From Hedera helix (Eukaryota > Streptophyta > Magnoliopsida > Apiales > Araliaceae), in assembly GCA_947179155.2 (NCBI GenBank), contig OX359267.1:40254292-40318291 (forward strand): a DNA stretch of 64,000 nt. Direction: 5' to 3'. Of the stretch, positions 21,600-32,012 are shown piece by piece. The position numbers and the translations under genes were made by a program. The notes beneath the pieces are model-generated. The model had not been told where the DNA came from. It worked only from the letters and a program-made list of their open reading frames with translations, and did not search any database. The first letter of the stretch is position 1; every line of letters starts with the position of its first letter.

Positions 21600-24500
21600 A
21601 TGCCGCCACAGAGAAGAAATCAACGACTACCCCCACCACCACCCGAAGAGTCAGTGAACGCCGGAGGGGTACCGCCAAACCCTGTCCAAGAGTTCGTAGA
21701 AATGCTAATGGGAGCATTTCGCGGACGCAACACAGAGGCTACTGGAGCAACAAACCCTGCCGCTCCACTAGCAACCTTTAAAGACTTCAAACTGATAGGA
21801 CCACCCGAGTTCAAAGGGACCACAGATCCTATAGAAGCACAAACCTGGATAGAGGAGATGGAAAAAGTCTTCGAGGTTGCACGAGTTAGGGAGGAGCAAA
21901 TGACCTCATTTGCTACCTTCATGATGAAAGGAGAGGCCAGCCACTGGTGGAAGGCCAATAAGAGTAGAGCAGGGGAGGGAACGATCGCGTGGGCGCGATT
22001 CAAAGAGGTATTCTTGGAAAACTACTTTCCAGAGAGTACAAAGGCTAGGATGGAAATTAAATTCCTAGAGCTTAAGCAGGGGAACTTGTCCGTATCAGAA
22101 TACGCCGCCAAGTTCAATGAATTGGCAAGATTTGCTTCACACCAGGTGGACACCGAGGCAAGACGCGCCAGACGATTCGAACAGGGGCTGAAACCATGGG
22201 TTTACAGTCGGGTAGCTGTTCTCCAGATCACAAATTTTGCAACACTGCTGGAGAAAGCTATCATAGCTGAGGGTGGAAATGAAGCTTTGAATAAGCACAA
22301 TCAAGAACGGAACAAGAAGAGAAGCGATGGGGGAAACAGAGAAGGTAGCAGTGGGGGCAGCAACTCGAACAAACGCAAATGGAATAACAACAGCAGTTCG
22401 GGGACACCCCAGGGCAGTGAATCGAAGAAAGCTAATAAATGCAGTCAGTGCGGAAAGAACCACACCGGGGAGTGCATGAAAGGAAGAAATGTCTGCTATA
22501 ACTGTGGGCAAGAGGGGCACATCGCTCCTAATTGTCCCACACCAAAAAGGAAAGGAGGTTGTTTCGCCTGCGGGGCCATGGACCATCAATTTAAAGATTG
22601 TCCGAAGAAGAAGAACACCGGAGGGAGTTCGGGCTATAGGGGAAGCAACAGCAACAACAACAACAACGCCAAACTGACCATTGGAGGGCCGGTGCCACAG
22701 AACAAACCAACGGCACGGACTTTCAACATGACGGTGCAGGACGCCGTCGAATCAAAAGACGTGGTGTCAGGTATTATTCCGATCAATGATATAAATGCTT
22801 ATGTATTATTTGATTCGGGCGCTACCTGTTCATTTGTGTCTGATGAATTCGCTAAGCGGTTAGAATTGCCTAGACAAAAACTAGAGAACCCAATGAACAT
22901 AGAAGTTGCAAATAAAGAAGTGATTTCTGTAGAGTATGTACATAGAAACTGTTGTGCTGAAATCAGGGGTCAGAAGTTGAGTGTAGATTTAATTCCAATA
23001 CGCTTGGGGGAGTTTGACGTTATACTTGGAATGGATTGGTTGTTTAACCATGGAGCTTTAATTGATTGTCAAAAGAAGTGCATACACCTTAAGACACCAA
23101 ATAAGTCTAAGGTCGTATTTTATGGCAGCAAATCGTCAAGACAGTCATCTTGTCTGACGATGATGCAAGCCAAGAAATTATTAAAGAAAGGTTGTGTAGG
23201 GTATTTGGCTCATGTGGTTGATACACAAGTGGTGAGTCCCGAGATGGAGCAAATACCAGTAGTTAGGGAGTTTATGGATGTTTTTCCAGATGTATTGCCA
23301 GGCTTACCGCCGGACAGAGAAATAGAATTTGCGATTGATTTAGTACCGGGGACAGCGCCGATATCAAATGCACCATATAGAATGGCTCCGGTAGAAATGA
23401 AAGAGTTGATGGTGCAATTACAGGAATTGTTGGATAATAAGTACATCCAGCCAAGTGTTTCTCCATGGGGAGCACCGGTGCTGTTTGTAAAGAAGAAGGA
23501 TGGATCGATGAGATTATGTATGGATTACAGAGAGCTGAATAAGGTGACAATTAAGAACAAGTACCCGTTGCCACGAATTGACGATCTTTTCGATCAATTG
23601 AAAGGGGCGAAGTACTTTTCAAAGATTGACTTGAGGACTGGTTATCATCAGTTGAAAGTCAGGAAGGAGGATGTACCCAAGACGGCATTCAGAACTCGAT
23701 ATGGGCATTATGAGTTTCTGGTGATGTCGTTTGGACTGACGAATGCGCCAGCCGCATTTATGGACATGATGAACAGAATATTCAAGCAGTACTTGGATAA
23801 ATTTGTTGTTGTGTTCATTGACGATATTCTGGTGTATTCTAAAACGGATGAGGAGCATGCTGAACACCTAAGATTGGTGTTGGAGATTTTACGGAAGGAG
23901 CAGTTGTATGCTAAATTTTCGAAGTGTGAATTCTGGTTGGAGAGAGTTCAATTTTTAGGTCATGTCATTGACAAGGAAGGAGTTTCAGTAGATCCAGCAA
24001 AGGTGGAAGCAGTGATGAATTGGGAGCAACCAAGGACGCCGACGGAGGTAAGAAGTTTCTTGGGGTTAGCGGGTTACTATCGGAGATTTATTCAAGATTT
24101 TTCAAAGATAGCAACACCGCTGACCAATCTAACGAGGAAGACGGTGAAATACGTATGGACGGAGAAGTGTGAGGAGAGTTTTCAGGAGCTAAAGAAGAGA
24201 CTTAGTGAAGCACCTGTATTGACTTTACCGGACGATACGGGAGGTTTTACGGTCTACAGTGATGCATCGCACAAGGGACTTGGCTGTGTGCTTATGCAAA
24301 ACGGCAAGGTCGTTGCGTATGCGTCCAGACAGTTGAAGGATTACGAGAAGGGATACCCTACCCACGACTTGGAGCTGGCTGCGGTAGTGTTTGCCCTTAA
24401 AATCTGGAGACATTATTTATATGGAGAGAAATGTGAGATATTCACGGACCACAAGAGTCTGAAGTATATCTTCACACAGAAGGAGTTAAATATGAGGCAA

Positions 24501-26138
24501 CGAAGATGGTTAGAATTGATCAAGGACTATGATTGTGAAATTCTATATCATCCCGGCAAGGCCAACGTAGTAGCAGATGCTCTAAGCAGAAAGAGCAGGG
24601 AGAAATTGTTCATCTTGACAGATCAGGAACAATTGGTTCAAGAGATGGCTCGAATGGAGTTGGAGGTAAGAAATCCAAATGAGTCAATGGAAGTGGAAGC
24701 AAGCCCAACCTTACTAGATAGGGTGAAAGAGGCTCAAGACAAAGATGAAGAATGTGTCAGAATCAGGATGAGAATGACCGAAGGGGAAGAGGTCAAATTC
24801 AAGGAGGATAGCATGGGATTGCTAAGGTTTGAAAATCGTGTTTGGGTGCCGCTAGTGCCTGAACTACGAGAAGAGATTTTGCAAGAGGCCCACAGTACGA
24901 GATACTCGATACATCCGGGGAGTACGAAGATGTATCAAGATCTGCGTCAGCATTTTTGGTGGCCGAATTTAAAAAGGGAGGTCGCAGAATGTGTCAGCCG
25001 ATGCCTAACTTGTCAAAGGGTAAAGGCCGAACATCAGAGACCAAGTGGATTACTACAGCCGTTAGAGATTCCTGAGTGGAAATGGGAGCATATCACAATG
25101 GATTTTGTGGTAGGACTTCCAGCAACACAGAAGGGATTTGACGCAATATGGGTGATTGTGGATCGACTAACAAAGTCAGCGCACTTTTTGCCGATCAAGA
25201 TTAGGTTCAGTTTGGATCAGTTGGCCAAATTGTACATCAAAGAGATAGTTTCAAGACATGGGGTGCCGGTATCGATTGTGTCAGACAGAGATCCGCGCTT
25301 CACGTCAAAATTTTGGAGGAGTCTTCAAGAGAGATTGGGGACACAGTTGAGAATGAGTACAGCGTATCATCCGCAGACCGATGGGCAAAGTGAGAGAACA
25401 ATTCAGACGTTGGAAGATATGCTCAGGGCCTGTGTGATGGATTTCAAGGGCAGTTGGGAAATCCATCTACCACTAGTTGAGTTTGCATACAACAACAGTT
25501 ATCATGCGAGCATAGGTATGCCGCCTTACGAAGCTTTATATGGCAGAAAATGTAGAACACCTCTATGTTGGGATGAGGTAGGAGAACGCCGACTGTTGGG
25601 GCCAGAATTGGTTCAACAGACGGTAGAAATTATCAAGGTAATAAGAGCTCGGCTAGTAGCAGCTCAAGACCGTCAAAAGAAATACGCCGATTTACATCGA
25701 CAGAAACGAGACTTCGAAGTGGGGAGTTTTGTGTTCATTAAGGTATCTCCCTGGAAAGGGAAGATCAGATTTGGAAAGAAGGGGAAACTGAGTCCAAGGT
25801 TCATAGGACCGTTCGAAATATTGAGGAGAGTGGGTGAAGTAGCATACGAGGTAGCTTTACCTCCTGAATTGGAACATATTCACAATGTGTTTCACGTGTC
25901 AGTATTGCGGCCATACAAACCAGACTACAAGCACGTTATCTCCTATGAACCAATTCAAGTTGGTAAGGACTTATCATATGAAGAAGTTCCTGTTCAGATA
26001 CTCGATAGGAAGGAACAGAAACTGAGAAATAAGATAATTCATTCTGTCAAAGTACTTTGGAGGAATCACGCCATTGAAGAAGCTACGTGGGAATTAGAGG
26101 AGGAAATGAGGGCAAATTACCCGTTTTTATTTGAGTAA
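21600..26138 (+). CDS. Gag-Pol polyprotein of the Tekay-type chromovirus
   Basis: 1,512 codons in one frame without a stop. Gag: capsid-like region to about residue 230, then three zinc-knuckle-like motifs starting at C281 (short form), C299 (CYNCGQEGH) and C321. Protease: DSGA, catalytic Asp405. Reverse transcriptase: D677 (KIDLRTGYHQL) and FIDDIL at 739-744. RNase H: D888, D950 and D993. Integrase: HHCC region from H1098 to C1135/C1138, then D1168, D1229 and E1265 with the expected 35-residue spacing. C-terminus: chromodomain-like segment from about 1464 (KVLWRNHAIEEATWELEEEM), thought to direct integration to particular chromatin. All key catalytic residues checked are present. It functions in virus-like particles and the nucleus; activity here is inferred. 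Confidence 0.95.
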   Translation: MPPQRRNQRLPPPPPEESVNAGGVPPNPVQEFVEMLMGAFRGRNTEATGATNPAAPLATFKDFKLIGPPEFKGTTDPIEAQTWIEEMEKVFEVARVREEQMTSFATFMMKGEASHWWKANKSRAGEGTIAWARFKEVFLENYFPESTKARMEIKFLELKQGNLSVSEYAAKFNELARFASHQVDTEARRARRFEQGLKPWVYSRVAVLQITNFATLLEKAIIAEGGNEALNKHNQERNKKRSDGGNREGSSGGSNSNKRKWNNNSSSGTPQGSESKKANKCSQCGKNHTGECMKGRNVCYNCGQEGHIAPNCPTPKRKGGCFACGAMDHQFKDCPKKKNTGGSSGYRGSNSNNNNNAKLTIGGPVPQNKPTARTFNMTVQDAVESKDVVSGIIPINDINAYVLFDSGATCSFVSDEFAKRLELPRQKLENPMNIEVANKEVISVEYVHRNCCAEIRGQKLSVDLIPIRLGEFDVILGMDWLFNHGALIDCQKKCIHLKTPNKSKVVFYGSKSSRQSSCLTMMQAKKLLKKGCVGYLAHVVDTQVVSPEMEQIPVVREFMDVFPDVLPGLPPDREIEFAIDLVPGTAPISNAPYRMAPVEMKELMVQLQELLDNKYIQPSVSPWGAPVLFVKKKDGSMRLCMDYRELNKVTIKNKYPLPRIDDLFDQLKGAKYFSKIDLRTGYHQLKVRKEDVPKTAFRTRYGHYEFLVMSFGLTNAPAAFMDMMNRIFKQYLDKFVVVFIDDILVYSKTDEEHAEHLRLVLEILRKEQLYAKFSKCEFWLERVQFLGHVIDKEGVSVDPAKVEAVMNWEQPRTPTEVRSFLGLAGYYRRFIQDFSKIATPLTNLTRKTVKYVWTEKCEESFQELKKRLSEAPVLTLPDDTGGFTVYSDASHKGLGCVLMQNGKVVAYASRQLKDYEKGYPTHDLELAAVVFALKIWRHYLYGEKCEIFTDHKSLKYIFTQKELNMRQRRWLELIKDYDCEILYHPGKANVVADALSRKSREKLFILTDQEQLVQEMARMELEVRNPNESMEVEASPTLLDRVKEAQDKDEECVRIRMRMTEGEEVKFKEDSMGLLRFENRVWVPLVPELREEILQEAHSTRYSIHPGSTKMYQDLRQHFWWPNLKREVAECVSRCLTCQRVKAEHQRPSGLLQPLEIPEWKWEHITMDFVVGLPATQKGFDAIWVIVDRLTKSAHFLPIKIRFSLDQLAKLYIKEIVSRHGVPVSIVSDRDPRFTSKFWRSLQERLGTQLRMSTAYHPQTDGQSERTIQTLEDMLRACVMDFKGSWEIHLPLVEFAYNNSYHASIGMPPYEALYGRKCRTPLCWDEVGERRLLGPELVQQTVEIIKVIRARLVAAQDRQKKYADLHRQKRDFEVGSFVFIKVSPWKGKIRFGKKGKLSPRFIGPFEILRRVGEVAYEVALPPELEHIHNVFHVSVLRPYKPDYKHVISYEPIQVGKDLSYEEVPVQILDRKEQKLRNKIIHSVKVLWRNHAIEEATWELEEEMRANYPFLFE

Positions 26139-26173
26139 CCTTATTTTTACAATTCCGAGGACGGAATTTTTAT

Positions 26174-26186
26174 AAGGAGGGGAGAA
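26174..26186 (+). other. Polypurine tract
   Basis: AAGGAGGGGAGAA lies directly against the TGTAATG start of the 3' LTR, the usual plus-strand primer position. Confidence 0.9.
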
Positions 26187-29100
26187 TGTAATGTCCTAGA
26201 ATTTCCACGTCTTTATTAATTAAATTATTAATTTAATTTCCAACGAGTTAGTTTTATGAGATTATTTAAATCTTTTTATGTGATTAATTAATTATGTGAT
26301 TAAATAATTATGTAATTAATTACTAAAATTAATTAAAGGGGGTCACTAATATGTTATTAAATTAGTGAACAAACCCTAAAGTTTTAATATCAAAATAATT
26401 GATAAGTTTCCTATTAATTAAATATTCAATTAAATTGAATATAATGAGTGAATTAAATATAATAAATTAATTAATATGATTATTAATTAATATAAATAAT
26501 GTGAAATATTAATAATAATATTTATTAGTCCATTTAGTAATTTAATACTTATGGGTTAAAATATTTAATTATTTATTCAATCTAATTATTTATTTAATCA
26601 TGGATTGAATAATTAATGTGTAAATTATTAAATTAGCCCAACATGGGTCAATTAGTAGTCCAAGTGGAGAATAATAAAATTTGACAATTTAGTAGCCCAA
26701 ACAATTTAATAGAAGCCCAATTGGTATTTTAAATTAAAGCCCAATGCTTGGCCCACTTGGAAAATACTTAAATTAACTATTAATTGTTTAAAAAGTGAAA
26801 AAGGTGACTATGAAATTGGGACAAGAAGAAGTCAGCCGAGCATGCTATGAAGGAGAGAGAAAATGAGTTGGTTTTATTTTATTTTATTTTATTTTAGTTT
26901 ATTATCTATTTATTTAATTAAGGATTGCTTGTTTTAAATTTTTAAGTACATGAACCATGCTTCTTTTCACCAACCAAGTCATGGCTTGTTAACTTGTGTA
27001 AGTATCCAATAGCTAGCTTGTAGTGGTCAAAATTATTAGATACATTATGTGTATCTACTAATTTTTCAAGTATACTTGAAAAGTTGATAGATGTTATTTC
27101 ATTTTGCTCCAAAAAAATCAAAAGAGAGAGTTTGAGAGCAAAATATTTTGAGAGAGAGCAAGAGAAGGAGAAGGAGTGCTAAGCTAGTGCATGTCATCTT
27201 CTTTCATCACCTACTTTGGAAGAAAAAGGAAGATAGCTATTAAAACAAGGTAATTGTTATTTTAAATGTAGTTTGTTTTTAAATTAAATAAATCATCATG
27301 TTAGTATAAACATGTTAATATAATTATTAATGTGTAGTTGTAATATTTATGCCATGTTTGAGTTTAATATGTTTGGTTTGTATTTTGGTATATTTTATAT
27401 GCTAAAATATGTATTTATTAGTGTGTAAACAAGTTTTGGAATTTATGTCCAAAAATATTTTTATAAAACTAAGGTTTGATGTTCTAATATTATAGAACAT
27501 TAAATCATGAGAAAAATAAAGTTTGAATCACTTAAAATGGAGTTATACACAAAAAGTTATGATTTATGGTAGTTTATGTGATGTAGAAATTTTTATAAAA
27601 AAAATAATGAAATTAAATCATGAAAAATTATTTTTTCATGTTATAAATTAATATAAGGTGATTGGTAATTTTTTTGGATTTTTATTGAAGAGTTAAAGCT
27701 TATTTGATGGTATATTTTTATTTAAAATGTGTATGCCGGAACACTGTTCACATTCTGGTTGGAAGAAAAAAATTAACACTGGCCGCGCAATGCGCGAGCA
27801 CTGTTCATCGCCGGACACGGAGCCAAACGACGCCGTTTGGCGTATAAAGAAAATAACCTTCGCGCAATGCGCGGAAGCCGTTTACGGCTTCTTAAAACGG
27901 CACCGTTTTGGGCCGTTGATTCTGAAGGTGCGCGCAATGCGCGAGCACCGTTTTTCGGAGAAATTACGATTATGCCCCTCCGTGTTTTTTTTCGGCGAAA
28001 TGACCATTCTGCCCTCGGTTCAGATTTCGACTTATTTACGGAAATGCCATTCGAGTTAAATTTAATTAATTTAAATATTTAAAAACTAAATTAAAATTAT
28101 AACAAAAATAATTATAATACAAAAATAATATTGGGGAGGATATTTTTCATTAAGTTTAATATTTAAATATTTTAAATATTAATCTAGTTAGCTAAACCAT
28201 GGTTAAGATTAATAAATTTATTATTTATTTATTATTTTAAATGTTAATAATAAATAAAGATGATAAATTAGCATTTATTATTTAATGCCTATTAAATAAT
28301 ACTTAAAGAGAGATAAAATTTATAAATTTATTATTTATTATTTAAATATTATTAAATAATAAATAAGGATAATTAGGTAATTAATTATTATTTAATTAGC
28401 ATTAAATAACGATTAATGGAAATTAAGTTATTAGAGTAATAATTTATTATTTAATTTAAATAATAAATAAGAATGATTTGATTATTATTTAACCTTAAAT
28501 AATAATTAAAATTAATTAAATAATTAATTATTATTTAATTGACATTAAATAATAATTAAAGAGGATTAAGATTAGTAAACTATTATTTAATTTTCTTAAT
28601 TAAATAATAAGTAAGGTTAATTACTTGGTTAATTATTGGTTGATTAACATTAAATTAAAGAAGGTTAAAACTAAGTTAATAATTATTTATTATTTAATTA
28701 TAATTAAATAATAAGTAAGTACAATTAGTTATTAATTATTTTATATAATAACTAGAGTTAATTAATTAATTTCTATTTAATCAATATTAAATAGTAATTA
28801 AAAAGAGATTGAGTTAATAAAATAAATTAAATTTAATTAAACAATTATAATAAGTTGTTTAAAGGTTTAATAAGTGTCCAACACTTAAGAAAAATATTTT
28901 CTAACTTATTAAATTATTAACCTAATATGATTAAGGGTTTATAAGGTTAATAATATTGTTTTGACTAATGTAAATTATGTGTTAGTACTTATGTGTGGTA
29001 AATAAGTTCATTATCAAGCGTATAGTTATGCAAATACGCCGTGCTAATTATTAGACCGACTTTATTAATGTTAGGTCTTTCAAAGCAAGTAGTTAAAGCT

Positions 29101-30108
29101 AGACATTTATTGTAGCTGTGCAGACAGGCAAGTTTTCTACCCTTAAACTTGTATTTATTGTTGCAGATATTTTTCAACCGTATTTACATTTCAATTATTG
29201 TTGAGCAAGTATTCTACACCCGTAGTTACTTGACAGACCTTTGAGTGAATTAATTATCAAAAATTACTTCACATCATTATTGATTATTGTATTCGCACAT
29301 AGTGCTTTTGCAAACTGTCTAAGAACGTCTAAGCTAATTGTTTCGGCTAGACAAATGCATGTTAAATTCATTTAATTGAATATTATAAAAGCTTATCCAA
29401 ACCATTGGTTGGTGCGGATTCTTACAGTAAGACTGAGATAGAACAACCCTAGTTAAAGGGGATTTTTATTTGTCGGAGACCCGACAGCGCGCAAGAAAAC
29501 TAAATGTGATGCATATACATAGGACATGAGAGGACTGATCCCCTCAAGTGTCCCGTTATTTTAACAAGGAGTCAGACATTGTATGTCTGTTCTACCTTAG
29601 TAGCAGTTCATGGTCATTAAAGACCACTCAGCAGTAAAGAGTCAATTCCTTCTTTTATTGAACATTGATTCTTGTTATCTTTCACAATTGCTATTGTTGA
29701 AACCTTGAAGTTATTTCCCTTCATCATGATATATCGTATGATTGTTGTTTATAAACTTGCTGAGCCATTTAGTTGCTCATTCTTGCTATATCATGACTAT
29801 ATTTCAGCCAATCCCGAAAGCTCTAAATCGAACAAAGGCAAGGGGAAAGCGAATGCTTAGTTGTAGTAATTACATGCTAGTTTAAATTGCGGTTATGTAA
29901 TTACTGTTGTAAATCTTTTGTATTTCCCTTAAGATATGTAATGTTACAATTTAAGGTTAATAGACCTTGGGAAGTGTAGCCTTTATATAAGGAACCTTTT
30001 GTATTATTCCGCGTAGTTTGAATACAATATATGTATTTCATTGTTGTTAAGTATTGTACAGTGAGAACCAAACCCGAGGCTAAAGAACCCGGATTTGGGG
30101 TCGTCACA
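26187..30108 (+). repeat. 3' LTR of the Tekay element
   Basis: 3,922 bp, offset 9,859 from the 5' LTR. Substitutions seen by eye include T16464/C26323 and about five others; no indels, since lengths are equal. The CpG-rich block is at 27728-28044 and the AT hairpin array at 28214-28819. Confidence 0.95.
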
Positions 30109-30113
30109 AACTT
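30109..30113. repeat. Right target-site duplication (AACTT)
   Basis: Identical to 16323-16327, flanking the CA end of the 3' LTR. Confidence 0.9.
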
Positions 30114-30529
30114 TATGTCACCACATCCATTTTTTTTTTTTTTTTGCTGCACATAAAAGCGTGAACCACATAACACGTGTAACAAAAACATGTTCAGCAA
30201 TAAAAAAAATACCCACCCACTTTCATTAAAAACAATATTTTACTAATACCGAAATAATTCACCAAAAGTCAGTGGAGGTAGCTGCCTCCGTTGCCCTCTG
30301 TGTAGATCTGTCCTTGCCTGTAGAGGAAATCTAGCTTCCAACAAAGTCAATTAATGAAATTTTGGCAAAATCTAAATATTAGTCAATATTTCGGATCAGG
30401 ATAGAGCAAATTAATGTAAAAAAATTGGTAATAAGATTCTGTTATAAATGATCTAATTGATAACTTGAGTAACTCCTCTGAAATTCTTAACTCTAATCAT
30501 CTTTGATCAATGTACTATTTTCAATGGAT
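30114..30529. other. Intergenic flank of the Tekay insertion
   Basis: A T run at 30130-30145. A GC-richer patch at 30270-30340 could on the minus strand encode a short terminal exon, but nothing recognisable precedes it. Confidence 0.5.
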
Positions 30530-30823
30530 TACTATTTCCTCTATCTCAAGATAAAAAAATTTATTACTATTTTAGGTAGTCTCAAGTTAAATGTCTACTT
30601 ACCTTAAATAATCTATTTTTTACAATAATTTGCATATAATATCCTTAGTATTAATTATCATATTTCTATTATCTATGCATAATTATAGAGTATCACTAGT
30701 CAAGTATAGAAAACTATGCAAATAAATGAGAATTTAAATATAAACAATTTTGTCATTTTTATATTCTTTCTTAATATACGCAAAAAGTCAATTAGAACTT
30801 TTATTCTGAGACAGATGGAGTAT
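30530..30823. mobile_element. Stowaway-like MITE
   Basis: The left end TACTATTTCCTCTATCTCAA and the reverse-read right end ATACTCCATCTGTCTCAGAA resemble the Tc1/mariner Stowaway consensus (CTCCCTC...TCCCA). Both are bounded by TA. The interior is AT-rich and non-coding. Confidence 0.55.
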
Positions 30824-31230
30824 AACTTATAAAATGAAGATGTGAGTCGACCTGAATTAGGCCTATTATCATATGGACCTAAACCATATTAATTATATTA
30901 AAAAAGAAGAATTACATTTACTAGTACATTTTAAAAAATATTACAACAAAAATACATACATAAAATATTTACAAAATTAGTGCATTGTTATTCTTTAGTT
31001 ATGTGATTTAATAGGTAATTGGTTCTAAATTTTAAAATTCAAAATTTAAATTACTTAACAATATCTACATCACTAAATACTCTGATATTCTGATATTTTT
31101 TTCTTTCATTTTCTCCAAACTTCCTCCGCCGCTTTCTTTTTTCTCCATTTTCTCTTTCTCCGCCGCTTTTTTTCATCTTCTCCAAAACTTCATACGCTGC
31201 TTTCTCTCTCCTCCATTTTCTCTGCCGCTA
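30824..31230. other. Intergenic DNA left of the fold-back repeat
   Basis: AT-rich to about 31080, then a CT-rich stretch (31100-31220) with repeated TCCATTTTCTC and CCGCCGCTTT modules that may belong to the fold-back element. No gene. Confidence 0.5.
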
Positions 31231-32012
31231 TCTCGACTTCGTCTTTACGTTCATGGTGGTGTCAATGATCGGCATCGTCATAACCACCATCAGTCCTTTC
31301 TACACCACTACTGATAAGATCATGGTGGCGTCAATGGAGTCTTCACGTTTATGGTGGCGTCAAGAGTGATATCAATGGAGTATTCACGCTCATGGTGACG
31401 TCAATGTAGTCTTCACGTTCATGGTTAGATTTCTCAATTTCTTTAGGTAACCAAACACTAGTATGGAGGTAACCAAACAATAGTATGTCGATTTTTTGCT
31501 GCATTTAATGTAGGTAACCAAACACTAGTATAGAGGTAACCAAACACTATTATGGAAGTAACTAAACACTATTATGGCGATTTTTTGCTGTAGTAAATCT
31601 AAGTAACCAAACACTAGTATGAAAGTAACTAAACACTAGTATGAAGATAACCAATTCCTGAATGTGTAGTAACTAGTTTTTTGGTGCAGTAAATTTAGGT
31701 AACCAAACACTAGTATGAAGATAACCAATTCTCGAATGTGTAATAACTAATTTTTTCATGCAGTAACTCTAGGTAACCAAACACTAGTATGGAGATAATA
31801 AATTTCTAAATTTACTTATTTTCAGTATGTACCTATATTTCTTGTTTATCGACGCTTAAGTTATGTAATGATCATAGTCTTCTTTTTTTCCTCAGGGTGG
31901 TGATTAACTATGACTTCCTATTAAATCTCAACGGTGGTGTAGAAGGGATTAGCCAGGGTTATGATGGCGTCGATCATTGATGTCACCATGAACGTGAAGA
32001 CGAACTCGACGG
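31231..32012. mobile_element. Fold-back element with about 80-bp inverted arms and internal repeats
   Basis: The left arm 31231-31313 (TCGACTTCGTCTTTACGTTC...) is matched in reverse by 31931-32012. The arms flank two repeat families: CTTCACGTTCATGGTGGCGTCAATG-like modules at 31236-31425, and GTAACCAAACACTAGTATG modules at 31445-31790. No transposase ORF. Its real ends may lie outside the arms, since the CT-rich stretch before 31230 has partial counterparts after 32012. Confidence 0.6.
31445..31790. repeat. Reiterated GTAACCAAACACTAGTATG units
   Basis: About nine recognisable copies at irregular spacing, some paired about 21 bp apart, separated by an ATTTTTTGCTGCAGTAA-like linker that recurs about every 90-100 bp. 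Confidence 0.75.

Larger units (their letters stand above)
16328..30108 (+). mobile_element. Complete Ty3/gypsy chromovirus, Tekay/Del type
   Basis: A 13,781-bp element: two 3,922-bp LTRs, target duplication AACTT, a PBS matching initiator tRNA-Met, an accessory coiled-coil ORF, one gag-pol frame, a polypurine tract and a 3' LTR. Pol order is protease, reverse transcriptase, RNase H, integrase, with a C-terminal chromodomain-like end, as in chromoviruses. The large LTRs and domain order fit Tekay/Del. I counted about six substitutions between the LTRs over their full length, so the insertion is recent. No disabling stop or frameshift was seen in gag-pol, so it may be autonomous. Confidence 0.95.

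Noticed and set aside
30270..30340. Possible minus-strand terminal exon (ending GQIYTEGNGGSYLH)
   Set aside because: Short, with an acceptor-like site but no recognisable upstream exon or family.
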